Source of the DNA: Micromonospora sp. WMMD882
Lineage (GTDB): Bacteria > Actinomycetota > Actinomycetes > Mycobacteriales > Micromonosporaceae
DNA length: 64,000 bases
Assembly (NCBI RefSeq): GCF_027497255.1
Contig: NZ_CP114903.1
Coordinates: 620,001 to 684,000 of the forward strand
Reading direction: 5' to 3'
Each line of letters opens with the position of its first letter. Positions within the stretch are counted from its first letter, which is position 1. Positions 33,481 through 42,484 of this stretch are shown here, one piece after another. The notes under the pieces are model-generated. The model did no database searches, had not been told where the DNA came from, and saw only the letters and a list, made by a program, of their open reading frames with translations. Position numbers and translations under genes: made by a program.

Positions 33481-35616
33481 GTGGCCCTTGAACAGCCCAC
33501 CTTCCAGCGCAACACCCATCGGCTGCTACGCGACATGCACATCCCCGACTGGGACCCGGGGTTCCTGGCCGACTACGACCCCGAGCGGCTCGCGGCCCGC
33601 TGCCAGGAGGCCGGCCTCAACGCGGTGATGCTCTACGCCAAGTCGCACGTCGGCCTCTGCGCCTACCCGACGGGCGTCGGACGGATGCACGGCAACCTCG
33701 CCGGCCGGGACGTGATGCGGGAGCTCAACGACGCGCTGCGCGCCCGGGGCATCTCGACCGCCGCCTACCAGAGCATCACCTTCGACAACTGGGCCGTCGA
33801 GACGCACCCGGACTGGGCGCAGATCGACCTGGAGTCCGGCCGGCCCATGCACGACCTCACCCGCTACGGCGTCTGCTGCCCGAACAACCCGGACTACCGG
33901 GCGTACGAGCTGGCGATCATGGAGGAGATCCTCTCCGGGTACGAGTTCGACGGCATCTGGCTGGACATGATCTTCTTCCTGGCCTTCTGCTCCTGCCCGG
34001 CCTGCCGGAGCCGGCTGCGGGCCGAGGAGGGCATCGAGATGCCGACCGTGGTCGACTGGACCGACCCGGCCTGGGCCGCGTTCCAGGAGGCGCGCCGCCG
34101 GTGGATCGGGGAGTGGACCACGATCCTCATCGACCGGGCCCACGAGCTGCGGCCGGAGATCGTGGTCACCCACAACCTGGCCAACGCGCTCTCCGGCTGG
34201 CGGTGCGGGCAGCCGCTGGCCGCTGGCCGGCTGGACACCTACACCTCGGCGGACCTCTACGGGGACCGGTTCGAGCACCTGGTCGTCACGAAGATGGCGC
34301 AGCACCTGAGCGCGAGCCAGCCCGGCGAGCTGATGGTCAGCGTCGGCACCGACCTGATCGACCACGTGGCCCTCAAGACGGCCGGGCAGCTCGCCACGGA
34401 GGCGCTCGCCGCGACCGCCGCCGGGTCGGCGTTCATCGTCATCGACGGCATCGACCCCGCCGGCACGGAGCAGCCCGGCAACTTCGCCACCATCCGCGCG
34501 GCGTTCGAGGCGATCAAGCCGTACGAGCCGGACATGGGCGGCCGTCCCGTGGAGGACGTCGCCGTCTACTTCTCCGACAACTCGTTCATGGACTTCGCCG
34601 ACAACGGGATCCCCGCCGGACCGCCCACCAGGCTCGGCGGCGCCCCGTTCCCGCACGTGACCGCCGCCCGGGGCGCGGCGCAGGCGCTGACCGAGGCGCA
34701 CGTCGCCTTCGGCGTCGTCACCGAACAGGACCTCGACCGGTTGGCGGACTACCGCGTGGTGATCCTGCCGGACGTCTCCCGGATGACCGGCCGCGAGGTC
34801 GACGCGTTCCGCGCCTACGTCACCGGCGGCGGGCGGCTGTACGCCAGCGGCTACACCTCGCTGGTCGGCGTGGACGGGGTCCGCCACGACGACTTCATGC
34901 TCGCCGACGTGTTCGGGGCGGCGCTGGCCGGCGAGGAACACGGCCGGGTCGCCTACCTGACCCCGGACGACGACGAGGTCCGCGCGGCGGTCGCGCCGCA
35001 GGCCGTCGTCAGCCAGCCGTTCAACGACCGGTGGGGCGAGCGGTACGAGCCGAGGCCGCTGTGCACGGCGCCCCGGGTCACCGCGACCACCGGCCGCCGG
35101 CTCGCCCACCTGACCCTGCCCTACGGCGACCCCCGGTGGGGCAGCGTCAACGACAGGTCCTGGGCGGCCATCCACTCCGCCCCGCCCTGGACCGAGACCG
35201 AACACGCGGCGCTGACCCGCAACGAGCTCGGCGCGGGCGTCGCCGTCTACAGCACGTTCGTGCTCGAACGCTCGCCCGCGGCGGCGAACCGTGCCCTGTT
35301 CACCAGCCTGGTGCGCGGGCTGCTGGGCGACCGGCCGACGCTGTCGGCCACCGCCCGCAGGAACGTCTGGCTCAGCGCGTACGACCAGCAGGACCGGTCC
35401 CGGGTGCTGGTGGCGCTGCACCACTACGGCGTCGAGCAGCCGGCCCCGGCGGAGCCGGCGACGGTCACCGTACGGCCGCCCGCCGGCCGCACGTTCCGGC
35501 GTGCCGCCGACGGGCCGGGCGCCCGGGTGGTCGAGGCGGAGCTGGGCGACGGGACCGCGGTGCTGCGGGTCGAGCTCGCCGCCGAGCTGGGCTTCGTCAC
35601 CGTCGAGTACGCGTGA
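33481..35616 (+). CDS. Putative intracellular glycoside hydrolase (GHL6 / beta-galactosidase-trimerisation type)
   Basis: 711 residues, no signal peptide. The N-terminal ~330 residues look like a TIM barrel of the hypothetical glycoside hydrolase group related to GH29/GH42: AGLNAVMLYAKSHVGLCAYP, YEFDGIWLDMIFF, a CSCPACRSR cysteine cluster and RPEIVVTHNL. The middle has the glutamine-amidotransferase-like beta-galactosidase trimerisation fold (DYRVVILPDVSRMTGREVDAF, GGRLYASG). It is the first gene of the sugar-acid operon, so it probably cleaves an imported oligosaccharide to release the sugar oxidised by downstream enzymes. An alpha-L-fucosidase or D-arabinosidase activity fits the context; neither is proven. 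Confidence 0.7.
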   Translation: MALEQPTFQRNTHRLLRDMHIPDWDPGFLADYDPERLAARCQEAGLNAVMLYAKSHVGLCAYPTGVGRMHGNLAGRDVMRELNDALRARGISTAAYQSITFDNWAVETHPDWAQIDLESGRPMHDLTRYGVCCPNNPDYRAYELAIMEEILSGYEFDGIWLDMIFFLAFCSCPACRSRLRAEEGIEMPTVVDWTDPAWAAFQEARRRWIGEWTTILIDRAHELRPEIVVTHNLANALSGWRCGQPLAAGRLDTYTSADLYGDRFEHLVVTKMAQHLSASQPGELMVSVGTDLIDHVALKTAGQLATEALAATAAGSAFIVIDGIDPAGTEQPGNFATIRAAFEAIKPYEPDMGGRPVEDVAVYFSDNSFMDFADNGIPAGPPTRLGGAPFPHVTAARGAAQALTEAHVAFGVVTEQDLDRLADYRVVILPDVSRMTGREVDAFRAYVTGGGRLYASGYTSLVGVDGVRHDDFMLADVFGAALAGEEHGRVAYLTPDDDEVRAAVAPQAVVSQPFNDRWGERYEPRPLCTAPRVTATTGRRLAHLTLPYGDPRWGSVNDRSWAAIHSAPPWTETEHAALTRNELGAGVAVYSTFVLERSPAAANRALFTSLVRGLLGDRPTLSATARRNVWLSAYDQQDRSRVLVALHHYGVEQPAPAEPATVTVRPPAGRTFRRAADGPGARVVEAELGDGTAVLRVELAAELGFVTVEYA

Positions 35617-35659
35617 TCGCGCGGAACAGCCGAGTACGCGTGATCGCGCGCGGAACAGC
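35604..35659 (+). repeat. Tandem duplication spanning a stop codon
   Basis: A 27-base unit (35604-35630) including the last codons and stop of the hydrolase gene is repeated directly after it (35631-35659), the second copy with two extra bases. The duplicate is non-coding and lies between the stop and the next ribosome site. Confidence 0.9.
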
Positions 35660-35682
35660 AGCAGCGGAAGGAGGTGGGAGCC

Positions 35683-36759
35683 ATGCGGGGAGCCGTGTTC
35701 GTGGGCGTTGACCGCGACCTGGAGCTGACCGACGTCGAGCCGGTCCGACCCGGACCGTCCGACGTGGTGGTTTCCGTGGGCGCGACCGGGGTGTGCCACA
35801 GCGACCTGTCGGTGGTGAACGGGGCCCGGCCCTTCCCGGCGCCGGCCCTGCTCGGCCACGAGGCCGCCGGGACGGTGGTCGAGGTGGGCGCCGACGTGCG
35901 GCTGGTCCGGGTCGGTGACCGGGTCGTCACCAGCTTCATCCCCGCCTGCGGGCGGTGCTTCTGGTGCCTGCGCGGCCAGTCGAACCTGTGCCAGCTCGCC
36001 GCCGACGTGGTCACCGTGCCCAGGGCGACCCTGCCGGACGGCCGCGCCGCGACCGGCTTCCTCGGCCTGGGCACGTTCGCCGAGCAGATGACCGTGCACG
36101 AGGCGTCCCTGGTGCCGGTGCGCTCGGACCTGCCCGACGAGCAGCTGGCGCTGCTCGGCTGCGGCGTCACCACCGGGGTCTGCGCCGTGCTGCGCAGCGC
36201 CCGTGTCGAGGCCGGGGACACGGTGGCGGTGCTGGGCTGCGGCGGCGTGGGACAGGCCGTGGTGCAGGGCGCCAGGCTGGCCGGCGCGGCGCGGGTCGTC
36301 GCCGTCGATCCGGTCGGCTGGAAGCGGGAGGTCGCTCTCTCGCTCGGCGCCACCGACGCGCTGGACCCGACCACGGACGACGTACGCGGGGCGGTCCTGG
36401 CCGCCACCGGCGGGCGCGGCGTGGACCACGCCTTCGAGGCCGCCGGTCTGCCCGCCGTCACGCAGCAGGCGCTGACCCTGACCCGGCGCGGCGGCGCGGT
36501 GATCATGCTCGGCATGCCCGCCTTCGACGCGACGCTCCAGATCCCGGCGCTGCCCCTGTTCGCCGAGGGCAAGCGGGTCGTCGCCGGCAAGTTCGGCGAC
36601 GCGCAGGTGCGCCGGGACGTGCAGCGGCTGATCGACCTGGCCGAGACCGGCCGGCTCGACCTCGCCGCGCTGGTCACCCGGCGGGTCGGGTTGGCCGACG
36701 TCAACGAGGCACTACGGGCCATGGCCGGTGGGGAGGTGATCCGCAGTGTCATCGTCTGA
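35683..36759 (+). CDS. Zinc-dependent alcohol dehydrogenase (MDR)
   Basis: 358 residues. Catalytic zinc residues appear as GVCHSD and GHEAAG; the structural zinc lobe is CGRCFWCLRGQSNLC with four cysteines; the NAD(P) fold is VAVLGCGGVGQAVVQGA. ATG 35683 is chosen because AAGGAGGTG lies six bases upstream. In the operon it may oxidise the free sugar at C1 (the Sulfolobus D-arabinose dehydrogenase is of this family) or a sugar alcohol. It overlaps the next gene by 14 bases. Class III-type formaldehyde or aryl-alcohol dehydrogenases are alternatives by sequence alone. Confidence 0.87.
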   Translation: MRGAVFVGVDRDLELTDVEPVRPGPSDVVVSVGATGVCHSDLSVVNGARPFPAPALLGHEAAGTVVEVGADVRLVRVGDRVVTSFIPACGRCFWCLRGQSNLCQLAADVVTVPRATLPDGRAATGFLGLGTFAEQMTVHEASLVPVRSDLPDEQLALLGCGVTTGVCAVLRSARVEAGDTVAVLGCGGVGQAVVQGARLAGAARVVAVDPVGWKREVALSLGATDALDPTTDDVRGAVLAATGGRGVDHAFEAAGLPAVTQQALTLTRRGGAVIMLGMPAFDATLQIPALPLFAEGKRVVAGKFGDAQVRRDVQRLIDLAETGRLDLAALVTRRVGLADVNEALRAMAGGEVIRSVIV

Positions 36760-37783
36760 GCGGACCGCGGGGCGGCAGGGCCCGCCGACCCTGCCGGCGT
36801 TCGGGATCGGCACCGCCGCCCTGGGCGGCATGTTCGACCCGGTCTCCGCCGACCAGGCGCAGGCCGTGCTGCGCGGCGCGGCACAACGGGGCATCCGGTA
36901 CGTCGACACCGCGCCGATGTACGGGCTGTCGACCGCCGAGCGGCGGGTCGGCGCGCTGCTCGACCACGTCCGTGGCGACGGGGAGATGCTGGTCAGCACC
37001 AAGGTCGGCCGGCTGATGCGGCCCCGGAACTGGCCCGGCGTCCCGAAGCGGGACGACACCTTCGGTTGGCGTAACGCCGGCGACTTCGTCCAGGTCTACG
37101 ACTACAGCCACGCCGGCATCCAGCGGTCGCTGGAGGACAGCCTGCAACGCCTCGGCGTCGGCGTCGTCGACGTGGCCTTCGTGCACGACATCGGCCGGGA
37201 CACCCACGGCGACCGCAACGACGGGTACCTGGCCCAGTTGCGCTCCGGCGGGTACCGGGCGCTGGCCGAGCTGAAGGACGCCGGCGTGATCCGCGCGGTC
37301 GGCGTCGGCGTCAACGAGATCCCGGCGCTGCGTGACTGCCTGGCCGACACCGACCTGGACTGCGCCCTGCTCGCCAACCAGTTCACCCTGCTCAGCCAGC
37401 CCGACTCCGACGAGGTGTTCGCCGAGTGCGCCCGCCGGGGCGTGCAGCTCGTCGCCGGCGGCGTCTACAACTCCGGGGTGCTGGCCGGCGGCGACCACTT
37501 CGGCTACCAGCGGACGCCGCCGCAGGTGCGCGATCGGGTCGACCGGCTGCGGGCGGTGTGCGACCGGTTCGGGGTGCCGCTCAAAGCCGCCGCCCTGCAG
37601 TTCGTCACGGGCAGCGGCTACTTCGCCTGCGTCATGCTCGGCGCCCGCGACCTGGCCGAGCTGGACGACTCGCTGGCGATGGCGGCGCTGCCGGTGCCCG
37701 AGGAGCTGTGGGCCGAGCTGGCCCGCCAGGGCCTGGTGGCCGAGCGCTGGATCGCCGCCCGCGGCAAGGGGGTGGCGACGTGA
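36746..37783 (+). CDS. Aldo/keto reductase, L-fucose/D-threo-aldose 1-dehydrogenase-like
   Basis: 345 residues of the AKR TIM-barrel family. The tetrad is visible as Asp/Tyr in VDTAPMYGLS, Lys in VSTKVG and His in AFVHDIG. The sequence pattern (FGIGTAALGG, WRNAGDFVQVYDYS) fits the D-threo-aldose/L-fucose 1-dehydrogenase group that oxidises L-fucose, L-galactose or D-arabinose to the lactone. The GTG start overlaps the previous gene, and its stop overlaps the lactonase start (GTGA), so the dehydrogenase and lactonase are coupled as expected for consecutive steps. Confidence 0.88.
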   Translation: MSSSERTAGRQGPPTLPAFGIGTAALGGMFDPVSADQAQAVLRGAAQRGIRYVDTAPMYGLSTAERRVGALLDHVRGDGEMLVSTKVGRLMRPRNWPGVPKRDDTFGWRNAGDFVQVYDYSHAGIQRSLEDSLQRLGVGVVDVAFVHDIGRDTHGDRNDGYLAQLRSGGYRALAELKDAGVIRAVGVGVNEIPALRDCLADTDLDCALLANQFTLLSQPDSDEVFAECARRGVQLVAGGVYNSGVLAGGDHFGYQRTPPQVRDRVDRLRAVCDRFGVPLKAAALQFVTGSGYFACVMLGARDLAELDDSLAMAALPVPEELWAELARQGLVAERWIAARGKGVAT

Positions 37784-38640
37784 TCGACGCGCACTTCCAC
37801 GTGTGGCGGATCGCCCGCGGGGACTACGACTGGCTGGCCGGCGAGGACGCCCGGCTGCGGCGGGACTTCACCGTCGACGACTGGGTGGCGGCCGGCGTGC
37901 CGACACCGGTCCGCGCGGGCGTGCTGGTCCAGGCCGCCCCGACCGACGCCGAGACCGAGTTCGTGCTGTCCGTGGCCCGGGAGCGCCCGGAGCTGGTGGC
38001 GGGCGTGGTCGGCTGGGTGGACCTCGCCGCGGACGACGCGGCGGCCCGGGTGGAGCGCCTCGCCGCGCAGCCCCGCCTGGTCGGGCTGCGCCCCTGGCTG
38101 CAGGCGCTCGACGACCCGGACTGGGTGCTCACGCCCTCGGTCGCCCGGGGGCTGGCCGCGATCGAGTCCGCCGACCTGGTCTACGAGGCGCTGGCGCGCC
38201 CGGTGCACCTGGGTCGCCTGGTGGAGGTCGCCCGACGTCGTCCCGGCCTGCGGATCGTGGTCGACCACGCCGCCAAGCCCGACATCGCCGCCGACGCCTT
38301 CGAGCCGTGGGCGTCGGACCTGCGCCGGCTGGCCGAGGCGCCGAACGTGGTGTGCAAGCTGTCCGGCCTGCTCACCGAGGCCGGCGACCGGGTCGACGCC
38401 GCCGCGCTGCGGCCGTACGTGGAGACCGTGCTGGACGCGTTCGGCCCCGGGCGGGTGCTGTGGGGCAGCGACTGGCCGGTGGTCACCACCGTCGCGGACT
38501 ACGCGTCGTGGCTGGCCACCGCGACCTCCCTGGTGCCGCCGCGGGACCACGAGGCCGTCTTCACGACCAGCGCCGTCGCGGCGTACCGACTGACCGTGTC
38601 CGCGACGGCGGACCAGACCGGACCGGAGGAGCAGCGGTGA
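37780..38640 (+). CDS. Amidohydrolase-family sugar lactonase (L-fuconolactonase-like)
   Basis: 286 residues of the amidohydrolase-2 / COG3618 group. Metal-binding segments are IDAHFHVW at the N-terminus, VVDHAAKPD in the middle and LWGSDWPVV near the C-terminus. Family members open L-fucono-, L-rhamnono- or related lactones to the acid. The GTG at 37780 overlaps the aldose dehydrogenase stop by four bases; the longer open frame upstream is an artefact. It should hydrolyse the lactone made by the preceding enzyme. Confidence 0.9.
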   Translation: MIDAHFHVWRIARGDYDWLAGEDARLRRDFTVDDWVAAGVPTPVRAGVLVQAAPTDAETEFVLSVARERPELVAGVVGWVDLAADDAAARVERLAAQPRLVGLRPWLQALDDPDWVLTPSVARGLAAIESADLVYEALARPVHLGRLVEVARRRPGLRIVVDHAAKPDIAADAFEPWASDLRRLAEAPNVVCKLSGLLTEAGDRVDAAALRPYVETVLDAFGPGRVLWGSDWPVVTTVADYASWLATATSLVPPRDHEAVFTTSAVAAYRLTVSATADQTGPEEQR

Positions 38641-40244
38641 CCGCGATCCCACAGGCGGGCGGCGTGTCGGGGGCGACCCCGCAGCCGGACCGGACGGTGC
38701 CGGTGGCGCTGGCCCGCTCCCGCCGTACCACCATCCGGTTGCACCCGGACGACGACGTCGTGGTCGCCTGCTACGGCCTGACCCCGGGCGACCGGCTCGA
38801 CGGCGAGGGCGTGACCGTGCGGGACCCGCTCCCGGCCGGTCACAAGATCGCCACCCGGGCCATCGCGGCGGGGGAGCGCGTGCTGCGGTACGGGCAGATC
38901 ATCGGGGTGGCGACCCGGGACATCGCGCCCGGGGCCCACGTGCACGTGCACAACCTGGGCATGGTGGAGTTCGAGCGGGAGCTCGCGCCCGCCGTCGACG
39001 CCCGGCCGACCGGGTACGTGCCGACGCCGGCCACCTTCCTCGGCCTCCGGCGGGCCGACGGTCGCGCCGCGACCCGCAACTACATCGCGCTGATCAGCAG
39101 CGTCAACTGCTCGGCGACCGTGGTGCGGGCGATCGCCGACCACTTCCGCCGCGACATCCACCCCGAGGCGCTGGCCGACTACCCGAACGTCGACGGCGTC
39201 GTGCCGATCACCCACGGCGTCGGCTGCGCCGTCGACCCGCAGGGCCTCGGCCTGAAGGTCCTCCAGCGCACGCTGCGCGGGTACGCCCAGCACCCGAACT
39301 TCGGGGCGGTGGTGGCGATCGGGCTCGGCTGCGAGACCAACCAGCTCGACGATCTCCTGGAGGTGGACCTCAGCGCCGTCGACCGGCCGGTGGCCAGCTT
39401 CAACATGCAGGACGTCGGCGGCACCGCCAGGAGCATCCGCCGGGGCATCGAGCTGGTCACGTCGCTACTGCCCGAGGTGAACGACGTGCGCCGCACGCCG
39501 GTGCCGGCCGCCGAGCTGGTCGTCGGCCTGCAGTGCGGCGGCTCGGACGGTTACTCCGGCATCACCGCCAACCCGGCGCTCGGCGCCGCCGTCGACCGGC
39601 TGGTCCGGCACGGCGGCACCGCGATCCTCTCGGAGACCCCGGAGATCTACGGCGCCGAGCACCTGCTGGCCCGCCGGGCGCACACCCCGGCCGTCGCCCG
39701 GCGGCTGCTGGACCGCTTCGCCTGGTGGCAGGAGTACGCGGACCGGATGCAGGCCGAGCTGAACAACAACCCGTCCGCCGGCAACAAGGCCGGCGGTCTG
39801 ACCACCGTCCTGGAGAAGTCGCTCGGCGGCGTCTCCAAGGGCGGCAGCACCGACCTCATGGAGGTCTACGAGTACGCCGAGCGGGTGCGCGAGCACGGGC
39901 TGGTCTTCATGGACACGCCCGGTTTCGATCCCGTCTCGGCCACGGGCCAGGTCGCCGGAGGAGCGAACCTGATCTGTTTCACCACCGGCCGCGGGTCCGC
40001 CTACGGCTGCCAGCCGACGCCCTCCCTCAAGCTCGCCTCCAACAACGAGCTGTGGCTTCGGCAACGCGAGGACATCGACATCAACTGCGGCGACATCGTC
40101 AGCGGGTTCAGCACGGTCGACGAGGTCGGGGAGCAGATCTTCCAGCGGATGCTCTCCTGCGCCTCCGGCCAGCGCTCGGTGAGCGAGTTGTTCGGCTACG
40201 GGCAGAACGAGTTCGTGCCGTGGCAACTGTCCGCCGTGATGTGA
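38637..40244 (+). CDS. UxaA-family sugar-acid dehydratase
   Basis: 535 residues of the altronate/galactarate dehydratase family. The N-terminal ~100 residues are the SAF-type domain (HKIATRAIAAGERVLRYGQIIG); the main domain has SVNCSATVVRAIADHF, HGVGCAVDPQGL, LGCETNQ, LQCGGSDGYSGITANPALG and CQPTPSLKLASN, with conserved Cys and Glu for iron. The GTG overlaps the lactonase stop (GTGA) and follows GGAGGAG. UxaA homologues act as the dehydratase in the Campylobacter fucose locus, where N- and C-terminal parts are split; here they are one chain. It should convert the aldonate to a 2-keto-3-deoxy acid. Confidence 0.9.
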   Translation: MTAIPQAGGVSGATPQPDRTVPVALARSRRTTIRLHPDDDVVVACYGLTPGDRLDGEGVTVRDPLPAGHKIATRAIAAGERVLRYGQIIGVATRDIAPGAHVHVHNLGMVEFERELAPAVDARPTGYVPTPATFLGLRRADGRAATRNYIALISSVNCSATVVRAIADHFRRDIHPEALADYPNVDGVVPITHGVGCAVDPQGLGLKVLQRTLRGYAQHPNFGAVVAIGLGCETNQLDDLLEVDLSAVDRPVASFNMQDVGGTARSIRRGIELVTSLLPEVNDVRRTPVPAAELVVGLQCGGSDGYSGITANPALGAAVDRLVRHGGTAILSETPEIYGAEHLLARRAHTPAVARRLLDRFAWWQEYADRMQAELNNNPSAGNKAGGLTTVLEKSLGGVSKGGSTDLMEVYEYAERVREHGLVFMDTPGFDPVSATGQVAGGANLICFTTGRGSAYGCQPTPSLKLASNNELWLRQREDIDINCGDIVSGFSTVDEVGEQIFQRMLSCASGQRSVSELFGYGQNEFVPWQLSAVM

Positions 40245-40287
40245 CGACGTCTCGCCGACCACGAATGGGACAAAGGGAGTGAAGCAC

Positions 40288-41559
40288 ATGAAGGCTCACC
40301 GTTTTCTGGTCGCCACCACGGCGGCCGCGATGGCGGTCGCCCTGGCGGCCTGCGGGACCTCCGGTCCCGGGGACTCCGGCGACGGCGACCAGACCCTCAA
40401 CCTGTGGTACCTGTCGGACAACCCGACGGTGCCGGACGCCGCCAAGCGGTTCGAGGCGGCTAACCCCGGGTGGAAGGTCAACCTGACCGACACCCCGAAC
40501 GACCAGTACAAGACGAAGCTGCGGGTGGGCCTCGGGACCCCCAACGGCCCGGACGTCTTCTTCAACTGGGGCGGCTCGGACCTCGTCGAGTACGAGAAGT
40601 CCGACCTGGTCGTCCCGCTCGAAGACATGATGCGGGAGAAGAAGCTCAACGACGTGTTCGGCCCGGCGGTGCTGCGGCAGGGGCAGGTCGACGGCACGCA
40701 GTACGGGCTGGCGACCGCGGTCGAGGCGTCGATGGTCTGGTACAACAAGGACATCTTCGCCGAGCTCAACCTGTCGGCGCCCACCACCTGGGAGCAGTTC
40801 CTCGACGTCATCGCGAAGACCAAGGCGGCCGGCTACACCCCGATCGCGATGGCCAACTCCAGCCAGTGGCCCGGTAGCCAGTGGTGGTCGGAGCTGGTGG
40901 CGCTCTCCTGCGGCCCGGACTTCTGGGCCACCCTCGGCACCGAGCCGAAGATCCGGCTCGACGACCCCTGCGTGGTCGCGGGGCACCAGAAGATCGTCGA
41001 GCTGGTCCAGGCCGGCGCGTTCAACCAGGGCTTCAACGGCCTGGACTACGACAAGGGCGAGTCCCGGCAACTGTTCTGGTCCGGCAAGGCCGCGATGAAC
41101 CACATGGGCAACTGGACGCTCACCTCCGCCAAGGAGGAAGCGCCCGAGATGATGTCCAAGATGGACTTCTTCACGGTGCCGGCCTGGTCGGGCGCCAAGG
41201 GGACCAGCGACATGATGACCGGTGGCCTGGCCCCGATGTACTCGGCGGCGAAGTCCGACAAGTCGGACAAGGCGGCCGATTTGCTGTACTACCTGGTCGA
41301 CCAGGACTCCGCCAAGGCCATCACCGAGCTCGGCCGGGTGCCGGTCTACGAGGGGACCGAGATCAGCGAGCCGCTGGTGAAGAAGGTCTCCGACGCCATC
41401 GCCGCCGCTCCCGCCCTGGCCCCGTGGCCGGACCACGTGCTCGCGCCGGAGTGGACCACGGAGATGCTGCAGACCGTGCAGAGCCTGTTCGGTCTGAGCG
41501 TCAGCCCGCAGGACGCGGCCTCCCGGCTGCAGACCAAGTACGAGCAGGTCAAGCAGTAG
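40288..41559 (+). CDS. Sugar ABC transporter substrate-binding lipoprotein (CUT1)
   Basis: 423 residues. A lipoprotein signal ends with VALAAC (Cys22), followed by a linker and a family 1 extracellular binding domain: LNLWYLSDNPTVPDAAKRFEAANP, FFNWGGSDL, EASMVWYNKDIFAEL and GKAAMNHMGNW. ATG 40288 is preferred to GTG 40279 because the AAGGGAG ribosome site lies next to the latter. It is anchored outside the membrane and delivers the sugar, probably a di- or oligosaccharide, to the two permeases that follow. No ATPase gene is present in the operon. Confidence 0.93.
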   Translation: MKAHRFLVATTAAAMAVALAACGTSGPGDSGDGDQTLNLWYLSDNPTVPDAAKRFEAANPGWKVNLTDTPNDQYKTKLRVGLGTPNGPDVFFNWGGSDLVEYEKSDLVVPLEDMMREKKLNDVFGPAVLRQGQVDGTQYGLATAVEASMVWYNKDIFAELNLSAPTTWEQFLDVIAKTKAAGYTPIAMANSSQWPGSQWWSELVALSCGPDFWATLGTEPKIRLDDPCVVAGHQKIVELVQAGAFNQGFNGLDYDKGESRQLFWSGKAAMNHMGNWTLTSAKEEAPEMMSKMDFFTVPAWSGAKGTSDMMTGGLAPMYSAAKSDKSDKAADLLYYLVDQDSAKAITELGRVPVYEGTEISEPLVKKVSDAIAAAPALAPWPDHVLAPEWTTEMLQTVQSLFGLSVSPQDAASRLQTKYEQVKQ

Positions 41560-41592
41560 CGCGCGGCCCAGGACGAGAGGACTCGGCACACC

Positions 41593-42483
41593 ATGATTCG
41601 TAGTGAACGGCTGAAGTGGGCGGCCTTCCTGGCTCCGGCGCTCGCGGTGTACGCGGTGTTCCTGATCTACCCGGTCGTGCAGTCCGGTGTGTTGAGCTTC
41701 TCGTCCTGGGCGGGGCCCGGCCGCCCGTCGGTCCCGGTGGGACTGGCGAACTACCGTGAGCTGTTCGGCGACCCGATCTTCTGGCGGGCGCTCGGTAACA
41801 CCGCGATCCTGCTGGTGGTGAGCGTCTTCGTCCAGTTGCCCATCGGGCTGGGGCTGGCGCTCATCATCACCAGCGCCCGGCGGGGGATGCGGTTCTGGCG
41901 GGGCGTCTACTTCGTGCCGACGCTGATGTCGACGGTCGCCGTGGGCATCCTCTGGCGCTTCGTCTACAGCCCCGACTACGGAATCGTCAACGGCTTCCTG
42001 CGCGGTGTCGGCCTCGACGGGCTCGCGCAGGGCTGGCTCGGCCAGACCAGCACCGCGCTGGCCGCGGTGATCGGCGCGAACGTCTGGCAGTGGGCGCCCT
42101 TCTACATGATCATCTACGTCGCCGCGCTCGTCGGACTGGACCCGGAGGTCTACGAGGCGGCGGCCCTGGACGGCGCGGACGGCTGGCAGAAGTTCTGGTA
42201 CGTCACGCTGCCGCTGCTGCGCCCGGTGCTGTTCACCACGGCGATCCTGTCGCTGGCCGGGTCCATCAAGGCGTTCGACCTGGTCTACATCATGACCGAC
42301 GGCGGGCCGAGCAACTCCACCGAGCTGCTGGCCACCTACATGTTCCGCCAGGGCTTCACGAACTACCAGCTCGGCTACGCCAGCTCGATCGCGATGGTCA
42401 TGTTCCTGCTCACGCTCGTGCTGACCGTCGTGGTGCTGGCCCGCTCGAACCGGCGCGAGGGCGCCGAGAAGACGAGGGGTTGA
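41593..42483 (+). CDS. Sugar ABC transporter permease (MalF type)
   Basis: 296 residues with six predicted membrane helices, beginning AAFLAPALAVYAVFLIYPVV. The cytoplasmic EAA loop that contacts the ATPase is YEAAALDGADGWQKFWYVTLPLL (about residues 192-214). It forms a channel with the following permease for the sugar bound by the lipoprotein upstream. The start lies 33 bases after the binding-protein stop. Confidence 0.93.
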   Translation: MIRSERLKWAAFLAPALAVYAVFLIYPVVQSGVLSFSSWAGPGRPSVPVGLANYRELFGDPIFWRALGNTAILLVVSVFVQLPIGLGLALIITSARRGMRFWRGVYFVPTLMSTVAVGILWRFVYSPDYGIVNGFLRGVGLDGLAQGWLGQTSTALAAVIGANVWQWAPFYMIIYVAALVGLDPEVYEAAALDGADGWQKFWYVTLPLLRPVLFTTAILSLAGSIKAFDLVYIMTDGGPSNSTELLATYMFRQGFTNYQLGYASSIAMVMFLLTLVLTVVVLARSNRREGAEKTRG

Positions 42484-42484
42484 G

